Assembly (NCBI RefSeq): GCF_900115975.1
Contig: NZ_FOYM01000016.1
Location: 1-64,000, forward strand
DNA: 64,000 nucleotides
Direction: 5' to 3'
Source: Desulfoscipio geothermicus DSM 3669
Lineage (GTDB): Bacteria > Bacillota > Desulfotomaculia > Desulfotomaculales > Desulfallaceae
Made by a program: the position numbers and the translations under genes. The notes beneath the pieces were generated by a model that ran no database searches, was not told where the DNA came from, and saw only the letters and a program-made list of their open reading frames with translations. Positions 55,721 through 64,000 of the stretch are shown here, one piece after another (the first letter of the stretch is position 1; each line of letters begins with the position of its first letter).

Positions 55721-56443
55721 TTACGAAGTCACTTCCTTTAATGTCCTCGACCATGTGTCCGGCTCAACCCGGCGGTACTTGCGGTTGCCGATCATGCAGT
55801 CACGGCCCGGCACCGCCTTTTTTTGCAGCACGCCGGAGCCCCGGTATCGCAGCACATGGTAAAATGCCATCACGTGTTGCGGGCCGATATTGCTGTCAAT
55901 TTGCCGGCAAAAAATCCAGATAACCTCCGGTAGTTTCAACAACACTGCCGGCGTCAACAAGGCATCGGCCAGTTGCCTGATTTCCACCTGCAGGTTTACC
56001 GGGCCGTCGGTATAATTACCTTCAAAAACATCCCTGAGGGTTGTTTTTCTGCCGGCCATTTCTATGTTGCCGATTACATCACTGACATTGACCAGCGCCT
56101 GCTGGTCAATGGTGATGTAGGCCCCTATGGAGGTTTTAAATAAGTCCTCCATTTGCCGAATCAATTTATCCCTGCCGTATTTATAATAACATTCACTCAC
56201 CGTTGTTTCCTGTTTTTCGCTGTCAAGCCAGGTGTAAACGGGTACGGAAACGATCCCGATGGGCCCGGCCCGGTCGGGGAAGAAAGTCAGGTTCACCGCT
56301 TTCAGTTTGGGGCCGTCGGTCCAGAAAATAATCACGCTGTCCGGCGTACCGGTGTCGGCCTGTGCCGCAAAACCGGGTGTGGATAAAAAACCCGACAAAA
56401 ATATCAAGGACAACATCAACACGGTGATTTGCAACGTCCGCAA
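55721..56443 (-). CDS. Secreted LytR-CpsA-Psr (LCP)-like protein, divergent
   Basis: 240 residues with a signal peptide (about 1-27, ending GFAAQA). The mature part resembles an LCP domain: DSVIIFWTDG, IGIVSVPVYTWL, CYYKYGRDKLIRQMEDLFKTSIGAYITIDQQALVNVSDVIGNIEM-type core and a C-terminal HVMAFYHVLRYRG. The Arg-rich catalytic motif of phosphotransferase LCPs is not clear, so it may bind envelope polymers without transfer activity. TTG start 7 nt after AAGGAGA. Convergent with leuS. Confidence 0.7.
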   Translation of the reverse strand: MRTLQITVLMLSLIFLSGFLSTPGFAAQADTGTPDSVIIFWTDGPKLKAVNLTFFPDRAGPIGIVSVPVYTWLDSEKQETTVSECYYKYGRDKLIRQMEDLFKTSIGAYITIDQQALVNVSDVIGNIEMAGRKTTLRDVFEGNYTDGPVNLQVEIRQLADALLTPAVLLKLPEVIWIFCRQIDSNIGPQHVMAFYHVLRYRGSGVLQKKAVPGRDCMIGNRKYRRVEPDTWSRTLKEVTS

Positions 56444-56620
56444 TGATGGTTCTCCTTTCAGTAAAAAGTGTCGCGGATATTGGTGGTGGCAACAAAATCT
56501 GCAACTGGTCGCAGTTGTTATGCCATGCTTATTTTTGCCGGGTTGCCTGACAATTATTATTATTTATTAAAAAAGGGCGCTTTAGCCAATTGCACCGCTT
56601 TCCCGGTTGTAGCAAACATT

Positions 56621-56836
56621 TTAAGTGTAAAACTCCACGGGCGGGTTGGTGCTGTAATTTTTAACGCACCGGCCGCGAGAGGAACGGAACAGGTCCTGGA
56701 ACAGGCGGTGAAAATCTTCCACCGGTAGGCAGAGATAACCGTCCGTATTGGCCAGGGAACCATTGACATAAAAATTAAAGAAAATGTGATGTTTGGTGAC
56801 TTTAACCATGGAAAGCCTGTATTCATTGGTACTCAC
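56621..56836 (-). CDS. Hypothetical 71-residue protein
   Basis: GTG at 56836 follows AAGGTGAT. The protein (KVTKHHIFFNFYVNGSLANT, GYLCLPVEDFHRLFQDLF, NPPVEFYT) has no signal or membrane segment and two Cys. I do not recognise it. The ribosome site, amino-acid composition and lack of a competing gene support it as real. Upstream of the LCP-like gene on the same strand and divergent from hisG. Confidence 0.55.
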   Translation of the reverse strand: MSTNEYRLSMVKVTKHHIFFNFYVNGSLANTDGYLCLPVEDFHRLFQDLFRSSRGRCVKNYSTNPPVEFYT

Positions 56837-56902
56837 GTTTATCACCTTGTGCCTGTAATTTTTTATATTTTACGTGATAAAGTTAAAATAGTCCATAGAC
56901 CC

Positions 56903-56931
56903 TTGACAGTTGCCGGGCAGGGGTATATACT
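56903..56931 (+). promoter_or_regulatory. Sigma-A promoter of hisG
   Basis: TTGACA (56903-56908), 17-nt spacer, TATACT (56926-56931), 60 nt before the hisG start. No T-box or his attenuator was seen in the leader. Confidence 0.75.
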
Positions 56932-56991
56932 GAATAAAGTGCTTTAATACGCTAAATAGATAACGAGATAAAGTAAAGGGGATGGCTAAAT

Positions 56992-57867
56992 ATGCAAAAA
57001 AAGTTACGTTTGGGATTACCCAAAGGGAGCTTGCAAGAATCAACTTTTCAGCTGTTCAAGCGAGCGGGCTTTAACATTTCCGTGCGCAGCCGCTCTTACT
57101 TTCCGTCCATAGACGACCCGGAAATAGAAGTGGTGCTGATGCGCGCCCAGGAAATTCCCCGCTATGTCAACGAGGGTGTACTGGATGCTGGATTAAGCGG
57201 TCTGGACTGGATTTTGGAGAATGAAGCCGATGTGGTGGAAGTGGCCAACCTGGCCTATTCCAAGCAGACCAACAACCCTATCCGGGTGGTGCTGGCGGTT
57301 TCCGAATACAGCGATATCCAAACGGTTAAGGACCTGGAGGGTAAACGCATCGCCACCGAACTGGTGCGGCTTACCCGCAACTACCTGAAAAAGAACGGTG
57401 TCACCGCCTCGGTGGAATTCAGCTACGGGGCCACGGAGGTCAAGGTGCCGCACCTGGTGGACGCCATTGTCGATCTCACCGAAACCGGCAGTTCCTTGCG
57501 TGCCAACAAGCTCAAGGTGATTGACACCTTACTGGAGTCCACTACCAGGCTGCACGCCAACAAGCAGGCCTGGGACGACCCCTTCAAAAAGGAAAAATTG
57601 CAAAACCTGGCGGTATTGCTGCTGGGCGCGCTGCGCGCCGATTCCAAGGTGGGCCTGAAAATGAACCTGCCCAAGGACAAGCTGGACGACATCCTGACTA
57701 TTCTGCCCGCCATGAAGCACCCCACGGTGTCGCAGTTGATCAACAGCGACTGGCTGGCCCTGGAGACCATATTGGACGAAAAACAGGTGCGCGACCTGAT
57801 CCCCTCCCTGCGCCGGGCCGGCGCCCAGGACATCATCGAATACCCGCTCAACAAGGTAATCCCGTAA
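56992..57867 (+). CDS. hisG: ATP phosphoribosyltransferase, long (hexameric) form
   Basis: 291 residues: [23 protein letters not shown] at the start, [10 protein letters not shown], and [18 protein letters not shown] for the PRPP/ATP site. The extra about 80 C-terminal residues ([27 protein letters not shown]..) are the ACT-like histidine-binding regulatory domain of long HisG, so no HisZ is needed. First step of histidine synthesis. It stands alone; the other his genes are not in the window. Confidence 0.95.
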   Translation: MQKKLRLGLPKGSLQESTFQLFKRAGFNISVRSRSYFPSIDDPEIEVVLMRAQEIPRYVNEGVLDAGLSGLDWILENEADVVEVANLAYSKQTNNPIRVVLAVSEYSDIQTVKDLEGKRIATELVRLTRNYLKKNGVTASVEFSYGATEVKVPHLVDAIVDLTETGSSLRANKLKVIDTLLESTTRLHANKQAWDDPFKKEKLQNLAVLLLGALRADSKVGLKMNLPKDKLDDILTILPAMKHPTVSQLINSDWLALETILDEKQVRDLIPSLRRAGAQDIIEYPLNKVIP

Positions 57868-57880
57868 AACTGCCACGTTG

Positions 57881-57972
57881 CGCGCATTATGCAGGACCAC
57901 CGGAGCCGGTCCGAAACGAACCAAAGTCCTGTCGGAGCGGAGATTCGCAAGCGCAGCAGGGACTACCAATCC
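57881..57972 (+). repeat. Partial copy R3 of the long palindromic repeat
   Basis: CGCGCATTATGCAGGACC and about 75 further bases align with R1 at 187-265 (same orientation) at an estimated 75 percent identity, including GCGGAGATT and CGCAGC(G/A)GG. It lies just after the hisG stop and runs into family A sequence. It is an older, decayed fragment. Confidence 0.7.
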
Positions 57973-57973
57973 G

Positions 57974-58047
57974 CAAAAAGGGGACTGAAAAAAAGGGACT
58001 GGCTCCTTTTTCGCATTTTGAAAAAGGTGCCTGTCCCCCTTTTTTTT
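57974..58047. repeat. Family A palindrome A7
   Basis: AAAAAGGGGACTG and a variant GGGACTGGC box, T5CGCAT4-GA5 core, then GCCTGTCCCCC and a T-run. It would terminate hisG. More CTGTC/ACGGTGCC remnants follow to about 58080. Confidence 0.75.
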
Positions 58048-58120
58048 CCTGTCTCCTTTTACGGTGCCTTTTTTATTCTTGAGGTTGTTCGAAAAGTTCA
58101 CGCGAGACACACGTTTGATA

Positions 58121-58178
58121 GGTGCCAGGTGTTGAAAGTTGAAAAATCTTCGATTTTCAACTTTCAACACCTGGCACC
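58121..58178. repeat. Family B palindrome B2 (complete)
   Basis: Perfect 25-bp arms (58121-58145 with 58154-58178), loop ATCTTCGA. It matches B1 except for a compensated change (GGTGCCAGG/CCTGGCACC instead of GGTGCCGGG/CCCGGCACC) and the loop side. The remaining 58179-58363 holds no gene that I can support. Confidence 0.9.
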
Positions 58179-58363
58179 AAAGCTAACTACACCGACTTGG
58201 CAAACTTTGTTCAAATGCTGCACTAGCACCTACATGCTCCTTTTCGAACACACACTTCTTGTTTACAACCAAAAGCCAAATTTTTTTAATATAGCCGCGC
58301 GCAATTTGGTGAATTATAATATTATTAAGGTAATCGCTTTGCACGACGGAAGGGGAGAAATCA

Positions 58364-59050
58364 TTGATTCCGCTCAGAGACAGCGTCAGATCGCGAACTT
58401 TTCCCATTGTCAACCTGACCATTATAGTATTGAACCTAATTGTATATTTTTTGGAAGTTTCGGTCGAACCGTACCAATTGAACCAGATTTACTATACTTT
58501 TGGTTTGACTCCGGCTGAAGTGTTGAATACAATTTTTACGGGGGCGTCCCTGACGCCGGTGCTGGTAAGTTTTATTACCGCCATGTTTATACACGGCGGG
58601 TGGGTGCATGTAATAGGTAACATGCTGTTCTTATGGGTTTTTGGGGATAATGTCGAGGACCGGCTGGGGCATTTCAAGTACCTGCTTTTTTACCTGGCTG
58701 CCGGGATAGTTGGCAGCGTGGCCCATATTATGACCAATCCCACTTCCACCGTTCCGGTGGTGGGGGCCAGCGGCGCCGTGGCCGGGGTGCTGGGCGCTTA
58801 CATTATTGCCTTTCCACGCTCGCGCATTCTCGCCCTGGTACCCATTATAATCATCTTTACCCTTATGGAAATTCCGGCGGTTGTATTCATTGCTCTGTGG
58901 TTTTTAATCCAGCTGTTCAACGGTGTGGCGTCCCTGGGCGGCGCGGCCAACCCGGTGGCTTACTGGGCCCATGTGGGTGGTTTTATCATGGGCGCTGTGC
59001 TGATTAAAATAATGGCCCCGCGCGTGGCTAAAGGTTATTTTCGTCCATAA
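58364..59050 (+). CDS. Rhomboid-family intramembrane serine protease
   Basis: 228 residues, six or seven membrane helices. Catalytic Ser in VVGASGAVAGVLGAY (GASG), His in YWAHVGGFIMG, and the HGGWVHVIGNMLFLWVFGD segment of the family are all present. It cleaves membrane-protein substrates; the target is unknown. TTG at 58364 follows GGGGAG. The PspC-type protein gene follows 70 nt later. Confidence 0.95.
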   Translation: MIPLRDSVRSRTFPIVNLTIIVLNLIVYFLEVSVEPYQLNQIYYTFGLTPAEVLNTIFTGASLTPVLVSFITAMFIHGGWVHVIGNMLFLWVFGDNVEDRLGHFKYLLFYLAAGIVGSVAHIMTNPTSTVPVVGASGAVAGVLGAYIIAFPRSRILALVPIIIIFTLMEIPAVVFIALWFLIQLFNGVASLGGAANPVAYWAHVGGFIMGAVLIKIMAPRVAKGYFRP

Positions 59051-59120
59051 TGCCGACAAGCCGTGGCGACAAGATGCCCCGCGGCTTATAAGTTCCACCG
59101 ATCAAAGGAGATTTGTGCAT

Positions 59121-59321
59121 ATGGCCCGACAAATTAAACGATTATACCGATCCAGCCGCAATTACATGATAGGCGGGGTTTGCGGCGGGCTGGCGGAATA
59201 TTTGGGTCTGGACCCCGCCCTGGTACGCCTGGGATATGTGCTGCTTTCCGTGCTTTCTGCAGCTTTTCCGGGTATTCTTGTTTATTTGATTGCTTGGCTG
59301 GTAATCCCCAGGGACTTGTAA
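59121..59321 (+). CDS. PspC-domain membrane protein
   Basis: 66 residues: KRLYRSSRNYMIGGVCGGLAEYLGLDPALVRLGYVLL and a hydrophobic end GILVYLIAWLVIPRD define a minimal PspC domain with one or two membrane segments. Such proteins are linked to envelope stress responses. ATG 59121 follows AAAGGAG. Confidence 0.92.
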   Translation: MARQIKRLYRSSRNYMIGGVCGGLAEYLGLDPALVRLGYVLLSVLSAAFPGILVYLIAWLVIPRDL

Positions 59322-59452
59322 AAGTCGAGAAGGACAGCTCTTTGGGGGGGGTTAAAAACTACCTGGTTACGCAAGCCTTCGTAAAACTGCACGTATTCAT
59401 TATAGACGGTAATAATGTCGTAAAGTTCCCAATACGCTGTTCCCTTTGGATA

Positions 59453-59492
59453 AAAAAGCCTTAACCTTATATATATAGGAACCGGTTAAGGC
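59453..59492 (-). terminator. Terminator for the ferritin-like gene
   Basis: GCCTTAACC (59458-59466) and GGTTAAGGC (59484-59492) form a 9-bp stem. On the minus strand it is followed by six T, so it would stop transcription from the ferritin-like gene. The rest of 59322-59555 holds nothing I can support. Confidence 0.7.
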
Positions 59493-59555
59493 TATGCATA
59501 TATTGGTGTAAAAGTAATTGGAGATTGCTTTCTGACCAGGTTCCTGGTTGCCTGC

Positions 59556-59981
59556 TTACTTAAAATATCTATCCAGCAGCCCCTTTAGGGCTCGGGCGTG
59601 CCTGGCCTCATCCTTGGCGGCTTCGTCAAAAAAGTCGTGCGCCTCGTCAATGTTATCCTGCTTGGCCTTCACGGCAGCTTCACGCTTCATCTGGTTTGAT
59701 TTTTGTTCTCCGGCTAAAGCCTTTTCAATGTTTTCTTTGGTACTGGCGGAAATTTCACCGTTGAGTTCGCCGAAGCGAGCGGCGTGCATAGCTTCTTCCC
59801 AGGCAATTCGAATCAGCACTTCGCCAACCTCGGGGTAACCCTCGCGCTGCGCCTGGCGGGCAGCTGCCAGATACCAGCCCACCTCCCAGTTTTCGCCGCT
59901 GAAGTTATCTTTCACCGCCTGTTCCAGGGCTGTGCCTTTAGTAACCCCCAGTTTAACTTCTGTAGCAAAACTTAAATCCAT
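59556..59981 (-). CDS. Rubrerythrin-type ferritin-like diiron protein
   Basis: 141 residues, four-helix bundle without a rubredoxin domain. Diiron ligands are visible in NFSGENWEVGWYLAAARQAQ, AWEEAMHAARFGEL (ExxH) and AKDEARHARALKG (ExxH). Likely peroxide reductase or iron-oxidising function in oxidative-stress defence of an anaerobe. ATG 59981 follows GGGAGGG. The frame is open a further 115 codons upstream, through a broken methyltransferase, with no stop between them. Confidence 0.9.
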   Translation of the reverse strand: MDLSFATEVKLGVTKGTALEQAVKDNFSGENWEVGWYLAAARQAQREGYPEVGEVLIRIAWEEAMHAARFGELNGEISASTKENIEKALAGEQKSNQMKREAAVKAKQDNIDEAHDFFDEAAKDEARHARALKGLLDRYFK

Positions 59982-59984
59982 TTT

Positions 59985-60601
59985 TAACCCTCCCAATAGT
60001 ATTTTGTGATTATTTTCCCCACAACCACCCCAGCGCATACTAAATAGGTCAGTTAGGGCGTTACGAATTTTAGAACTCAAAGGAGCGGATATATCACCAA
60101 CAAAGGTCATTGCAGTAGTTTCTTGAAAACCTGCTTGTTTAAACCATTCACGGGCACGCATGATATGCCTCTCCGGTTTCATAGTTTTTTTAAATGGAGC
60201 AATTCCCGCCGAAGTTGCATTTAATTGAGCTTCCAACAGTGGATATCCAGGAAGTAGCATCTGTGACGACCATATTAGAATAAATACCAAAGGTGTTGTC
60301 ACTGTAAGGAATTGCATTGACATCACCCACCTTAAACGTAATCCTGTCTTTTAAGCCGGACTTAGATACTAAACAATAAGCTTCTTCCAAAAATTCCTTA
60401 GTTATGTCAAGACCCACTATGTGTCCGCTTGGCCCCACCACTTCTGCTAACAGCAGGGAATACAGCCCAATACCGCACCCTGCATCCAGCCCATAACTTG
60501 ATAAAGGAATAGGTAGTTCTTTTAGTATCTTTCTAACAACTGGCTCCCTAAGAGCATTTGATAAGCGTAACCTTGTAGAATATTGGTTAAATGTTGCTCA
60601 T
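59985..60601 (-). pseudogene. Broken SAM-dependent methyltransferase
   Basis: Pieces of a class I methyltransferase lie in three frames: SSYGLDAGCGIGLYSLLLAEVVGPSGHIVGLD (SAM site, near 60500-60410), ITFKVGDVNAIPYSDNTF (to about 60280), and after a frameshift near 60240 the C-terminal part PLLEAQLNATSAG, REWFKQAGFQETTAMTFVGD, ending NNHKILLGG just before the ferritin start. The 5' end near 60600 (YEQHLTN / YSTRLRLSNALREP) is also frameshifted. At least two lesions, so it should not be functional. Confidence 0.8.
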
Positions 60602-60664
60602 ATTTTATCACCACCACTATGAATATTGATCATGGTAGCGATATCTGGTAAGAAAAAGGTTTAA

Positions 60665-61552
60665 TCAGTTAAACAATTCAGAAATAGGCACCGGTTCCAG
60701 ATCACGTTCCCTTAATTTTTGAATGATTTCGGGTAGGGCCTGCAGCGTATTCTTATGCCCTTCGTGCAAAACAATAATTGAGCCGGGTATAGTCTGATTC
60801 AATATTTTAGCGACTATTTCTTCCGGGGGCGGGTCTTCCCAGTCCCGGGGATCAACATCCCACAGGATCAACTGCTGGTTTAACTCCTGAGCTGCCGCAA
60901 CCATGGCTTCGGAGTGGCGGCCATAGGGAGGGCGCAAAAGGCTTACCTCTTTGCCCACAATATCGTAAACCTGCTCTGCCACGCTCTGCAGGTCTGCAAA
61001 CACCTGCCCCGTCTCCAGTTGATCCAACCGGCCATGCCACCAGGAATGACTGCCGATTTCGCTTCCCTGTTCTATAACTTTACGAGCTAACTCGGGGTAA
61101 AGACTCACCCGCTGTCCCACCATGAAAAAAGTAGCCCGCGTATCATATTTTTCAAGGACGTCAAGATACTGTTCGGTCATCCCCGGAAAAGGGCCGTCAT
61201 CAAAGCTTATCCCCACTTTGCCCTTAACCTCAACTCGTTTCATTATTTGTGGATACTCTACCGGGGGAGGATCCACCGCTGTAGACTGTCGCGGCAGAGG
61301 CAGCATTTTTTCCGGCTGCGATGATATTTGCGGGGATTTACCTTTGTTACCTGCCTGCGGAAGCTTAGTTTCAGCCGATTGCTGGCCGGTAACGGAAAGG
61401 GATGATGCTGCCGTTGACTTGCTCGTTTGTTGATTTAACTCCTGCCACGAGTGATATCCGAGTGATTGTCTTGATAATGTAAACTGAAAAGGATAGAAAA
61501 AAACGCCAAGAAAAACCAGCGCCCCGATTACTGCCCGTAAGGCAGCTAACAT
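60665..61552 (-). CDS. Polysaccharide deacetylase (NodB/CE4), membrane-anchored
   Basis: 295 residues: one membrane helix (about 3-22), a Ser/Gln/Lys-rich linker to about residue 105, then a NodB domain with FDDGPFPGMT (motif 1), HSWWH (motif 2 His pair), RPPYGRHSEAM (motif 3), LWDVDPRDW (motif 4) and IVLHEG (motif 5). All catalytic motifs are present. It probably deacetylates peptidoglycan or spore-cortex glycans (PdaA-like), as inferred from the family. ATG 61552 follows GGGGAGGG; the open frame to 61609 is not conserved. Confidence 0.93.
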   Translation of the reverse strand: MLAALRAVIGALVFLGVFFYPFQFTLSRQSLGYHSWQELNQQTSKSTAASSLSVTGQQSAETKLPQAGNKGKSPQISSQPEKMLPLPRQSTAVDPPPVEYPQIMKRVEVKGKVGISFDDGPFPGMTEQYLDVLEKYDTRATFFMVGQRVSLYPELARKVIEQGSEIGSHSWWHGRLDQLETGQVFADLQSVAEQVYDIVGKEVSLLRPPYGRHSEAMVAAAQELNQQLILWDVDPRDWEDPPPEEIVAKILNQTIPGSIIVLHEGHKNTLQALPEIIQKLRERDLEPVPISELFN

Positions 61553-61715
61553 TTTACTTCGCCCTCCCCGATATATTAATACCTTATATTTATAGACGAA
61601 TTTTCTCATATTTTTGTTGCATCTTATGGAATGATTTTCATATGTATAACTCCTCTCTAATATAAAAGCTAATATCAGGGCTTGTAGTTTAGCTTTCTGA
61701 CAGGTTACTTAATAA

Positions 61716-62190
61716 TCAAAGGGAGGCCTTTTCTTCCACCGTGTTAGGTTTTAGGTCAAAACGAGCTACTTCTTCATCTCCTAAAGTAACAATCAAGTTA
61801 GCATTTAGGGCTTCTCGTTCTAATTGTTGCATTTCTTCAGGAGGGGGCAACAGTTTGACCTCCTGGTTTTCCTCTGCAGCACCTAAGTCGAAATGAAGGG
61901 TATATACCCCTTTTTGGCCTGGTTTGAGAACTGAAGTAAAAGTATGGCTGTGTCCTAATCCAGTCCCGCTATACCCCTCTGGATGATTAAATATGTCAAA
62001 TCCCATTGTCCTTTTTGAAACAGATAGGCGGGTTTGATTGTTTACGCCCAATTGCGGAAGAAGAGAAATGCGCGATGCCGTTTTTTCCCGTATTGGTCAA
62101 CTGCTTTAACTCATGGCCGTCTGGTGCCGCCATTCCCTTTTTTCCTTCAAGTGGCAACCGGCTTGTTCTCATTGAATTGATAGATTTCAA
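61716..62190 (-). pseudogene. Unrecognised reading frame(s), probably a frameshifted gene
   Basis: Two overlapping minus-strand frames share this space: 62190-61996 (GKKGMAAPDGHELKQLTNTG) and 62051-61716 (111 codons; DIFNHPEGYSGTGLGHSHTFTSVLKPGQKGVYTLHFDLG, PPPEEMQQLEREALNANLIVTLGDEEVARFDLKPN). The second looks like true protein, perhaps a beta-sandwich of a secreted protein, but its TTG start lacks a ribosome site. A frameshift near 62000-62050 would join them. I do not recognise the family. Confidence 0.4.
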
Positions 62191-62368
62191 GATAGTGTGC
62201 TTTTTCTGTCTATTGTTAATTATTTTAAAAAATGAACTTCAACCCAAGTGGTTTACTATCGCTATCCTTACTGGATATAATGTTACCAAACAATAAAGAC
62301 CTAATATTTTAAAACCTGTTGGTTGCTTGGCGGGTTGATTAAAGAGGTGTAATAGCGAGGTGAGGATA

Positions 62369-64000
62369 GTGAACGATCTCACAAGCATGGTCAGGCCGGA
62401 ATCGGTTGCCGTGGTCGGAGCTACACCAAAGCCGGGGAAAATTGGCCACACTATTTTTAACAATGTCATTAACAGCGGTTATCAGGGGAAAATATTTCCC
62501 ATTAATCCCAAGGAAAAGGAAATCGCTGGATTGCAAGCCTACCCAGCTGTATCCGAAGTGCCCGAACAGGTAGACATGGCGGTAATTGCCGTACCTGCGG
62601 CCCGGGTGTTGGATGTGGCGGAAGATTGCGGCCGGGCCGGCGTAAAAAGCCTGGCGGTGATTACCGCGGGCTTTAAGGAAGTTGGCTCGGAAGGACTGGA
62701 ACTGGAAAAACGGCTGGTACAAACTTGTAAAAATTACGGTATGCGCATGCTGGGTCCCAACGTAGTGGGGCTTATTGATACGCATACACCCATCAACGCT
62801 TCATTTTCAGCTACATTCCCCAAAAAGGGAGAAATCGCCTTCCTGTCACAGAGCGGTGCGATGCTGGTGGCCATTTTGGACTGGAGCATTGCGGTGGGGC
62901 TGGGCTTCAGCAAGGTGGTCAGCCTGGGTAACAAGGCTGACTTGTCCGAAATAGACTTTATCGAAGAAGCCGCCAACGACCCCAACACCAAGGTTATTCT
63001 TTGTTACATTGAAGATATCGTAGACGGTCCCAGGTTTCTTGATGTAGCCTCCCGGGCGGCGCGCAAAAAGCCGGTGATCGTAATCAAGTCCGGGACCAGC
63101 CAGGCCGGGGCGCAGGCCGCGTCGTCCCACACCGGTGCTCTGGCGGGCAGTGACCTGGCCTACGATGTGGCTTTCCGCCAGTGCGGTATCATCAGGGCCA
63201 AAAGTATGACGGAATTATTCGACCTGGCGGTAGCTTTCGCCAAGGCCCCGGTGCCCAAGGGCAACCGGGTGGCCATTGTTACCAACTCCGGCGGCCCCGG
63301 GATTATCGCTACGGATAACGTGGAGGCCATGGGTCTCACCATGGCCCGGTTTGAAAAGGAAACCATTGATGAATTGCGGGAAAACCTGCCGGCGGAATCC
63401 AACATCTACAACCCGGTGGATGTGCTGGGTGACGCCAAGGCCGATCGCTACCGGTTCGCGCTGCAAAAAGTGTGCGCCGACCCCAATGTGGACAGCGTGG
63501 TAGTGTTGATGTGCCCGGTGGGGGTTACCCAACCCATTGAAACCACCGAGGCCATCCTGGAGATGCGGGAAGCTTTCCCCGACAAGCCCATTTTCGGGGC
63601 TTACATGGGCGGTGAGACTCTGGCCGGGGGAGCGAACATGCTGGCTAAAGCCGGAGTGCCCTGCTTTACCTTCCCGGAACCGGCTATAGCGTCTATCAGC
63701 GGCCTGGTGCACTATAATGAAGTATTGCGGACTCCGGAGGAGGACAGCGCTGCTGATTTGCCGAATATTGACCGTAAAGGTGTAAAGGCTATATTTTATG
63801 ATGTGTTAAAAGACAACCGGCTGGTGCTGCTGGGCAGTGAAACTGCGGAAATAGCCAAATGTTACGGTATCCCGGCGGCGCCGGTGGCGCTGGCCACTTC
63901 ACCGGATGAGGCCGTGGAAGAGGCGGAAAAAATGGGTTTCCCGGTGGTGCTGAAGGTGGCTTCCCCGAAAATTATGCACAAGACAGATGTGGGTGGAGTT
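62369..64000 (+). CDS. ADP-forming acyl-CoA synthetase (acetate-CoA ligase type), 3' end outside window
   Basis: 544 codons are visible with no stop. The CoA-binding Rossmann domain opens with RPESVAVVGATPKPGKIGHTIFNN and is followed by the succinyl-CoA-synthetase-like domains (AFLSQSGAMLVA, SSHTGALAGSDLAYDVAF with the phospho-accepting His, VTNSGGPGIIATD). The start of the ATP-grasp domain (GIPAAPVALATSPDEAVEEAEKMGFPVVLKVASP) follows. It converts acyl-CoA plus ADP and Pi to acid plus ATP, or the reverse. GTG 62369 follows GAGGTGAGG; ATG 62387 is an alternative. Confidence 0.93.
   Translation, partial: MNDLTSMVRPESVAVVGATPKPGKIGHTIFNNVINSGYQGKIFPINPKEKEIAGLQAYPAVSEVPEQVDMAVIAVPAARVLDVAEDCGRAGVKSLAVITAGFKEVGSEGLELEKRLVQTCKNYGMRMLGPNVVGLIDTHTPINASFSATFPKKGEIAFLSQSGAMLVAILDWSIAVGLGFSKVVSLGNKADLSEIDFIEEAANDPNTKVILCYIEDIVDGPRFLDVASRAARKKPVIVIKSGTSQAGAQAASSHTGALAGSDLAYDVAFRQCGIIRAKSMTELFDLAVAFAKAPVPKGNRVAIVTNSGGPGIIATDNVEAMGLTMARFEKETIDELRENLPAESNIYNPVDVLGDAKADRYRFALQKVCADPNVDSVVVLMCPVGVTQPIETTEAILEMREAFPDKPIFGAYMGGETLAGGANMLAKAGVPCFTFPEPAIASISGLVHYNEVLRTPEEDSAADLPNIDRKGVKAIFYDVLKDNRLVLLGSETAEIAKCYGIPAAPVALATSPDEAVEEAEKMGFPVVLKVASPKIMHKTDVGGV

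Noticed and set aside
58179-58363. Plus-strand frame 57889-58518 as a gene
   Set aside because: It runs through repeats R3, A7 and B2 and into the rhomboid gene in another frame; no family character.

Overview
The window looks like about 64 kb of chromosome from an endospore-forming, probably anaerobic member of the Firmicutes, most like the Desulfotomaculum/Pelotomaculum branch of the Peptococcaceae. This is inferred from gene order (lonB-lonA-engB; maf-radC-mreBCD-PBP2; minCDE-rodA; spoIVFAB; TIGR03960-TIGR03936-rng-rplU-rpmA-spo0B-obgE-proB-nadD-yqeK-rsfS), from T-box leaders, from many TTG/GTG starts behind strong Shine-Dalgarno sequences, and from moderately high GC content. No phage, CRISPR array or intact insertion sequence was seen. 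Species is not determined.

Layout. 1-8.4 kb: a repeat element, a PAS/GGDEF/HD-GYP protein, the two Lon proteases with EngB, and an Hsp20. 8.4-13.3 kb: a chemoreceptor, an orphan ABC-type binding protein, a small membrane protein, a decayed gene and a Phd/RelE-type toxin-antitoxin pair whose toxin end is remodelled by a repeat. 13.2-20.3 kb: valS behind a valine T-box, a Fur-box-controlled feoAB operon with a Cys-rich partner, and a second chemoreceptor. 20.5-30.5 kb: folC, a cation exchanger, RidA, DUF4321, maf, radC, mreBCD and an elongation-type PBP2 with a long proline-rich tail. 30.5-33.8 kb: an arsenic-type island (arsR-arsM facing a permease, small thioredoxin and CMD protein, plus the stump of a second arsR). 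33.9-39.9 kb: a MinC lacking its N-domain, minD, minE, rodA, a long palindromic repeat, a SPOCS-like/CnaB-like protein and spoIVFAB. 40.1-50.7 kb: the radical-SAM/RNase G/ribosomal protein/spo0B/obgE/proB/nadD/yqeK/rsfS run. 50.7-57.9 kb: a leucine-type T-box leader with a tRNA-Ala gene inside it, an acyl-CoA synthetase, leuS, an LCP-like protein and hisG. 57.9-64 kb: repeats, a rhomboid protease, PspC, a ferritin-like protein behind a broken methyltransferase, a polysaccharide deacetylase and the 5' part of an ADP-forming acyl-CoA synthetase.

The most striking item is at 50798-51125. A canonical T-box Stem I with a CUC (Leu) specifier is separated from a canonical T-box antiterminator/terminator by a complete tRNA-Ala(GGC) gene, held on a 9-bp extension stem. 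Every leader transcript would therefore carry a structural tRNA, and tRNA maturation would cut the riboswitch in two. The genes behind it are an acyl-CoA synthetase and then leuS.

The second theme is a dense set of palindromic intergenic repeats. Family A has GGGGACAG termini, in short ~55-bp forms and a ~340-bp form present twice as an inverted pair 36.6 kb apart. Family B is GGTGCCGGGTGTTGAAAG hairpins. Family C is GGGGTCAGAC palindromes, and family D is AGAATTC palindromes. Several copies differ by paired compensatory substitutions. Many sit at gene ends as apparent bidirectional terminators, and some half-copies have rewritten the 3' ends of genes (relE-like toxin, feoB, a second arsR). 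All functional statements rest on reading the sequence and family knowledge; no database search was run.
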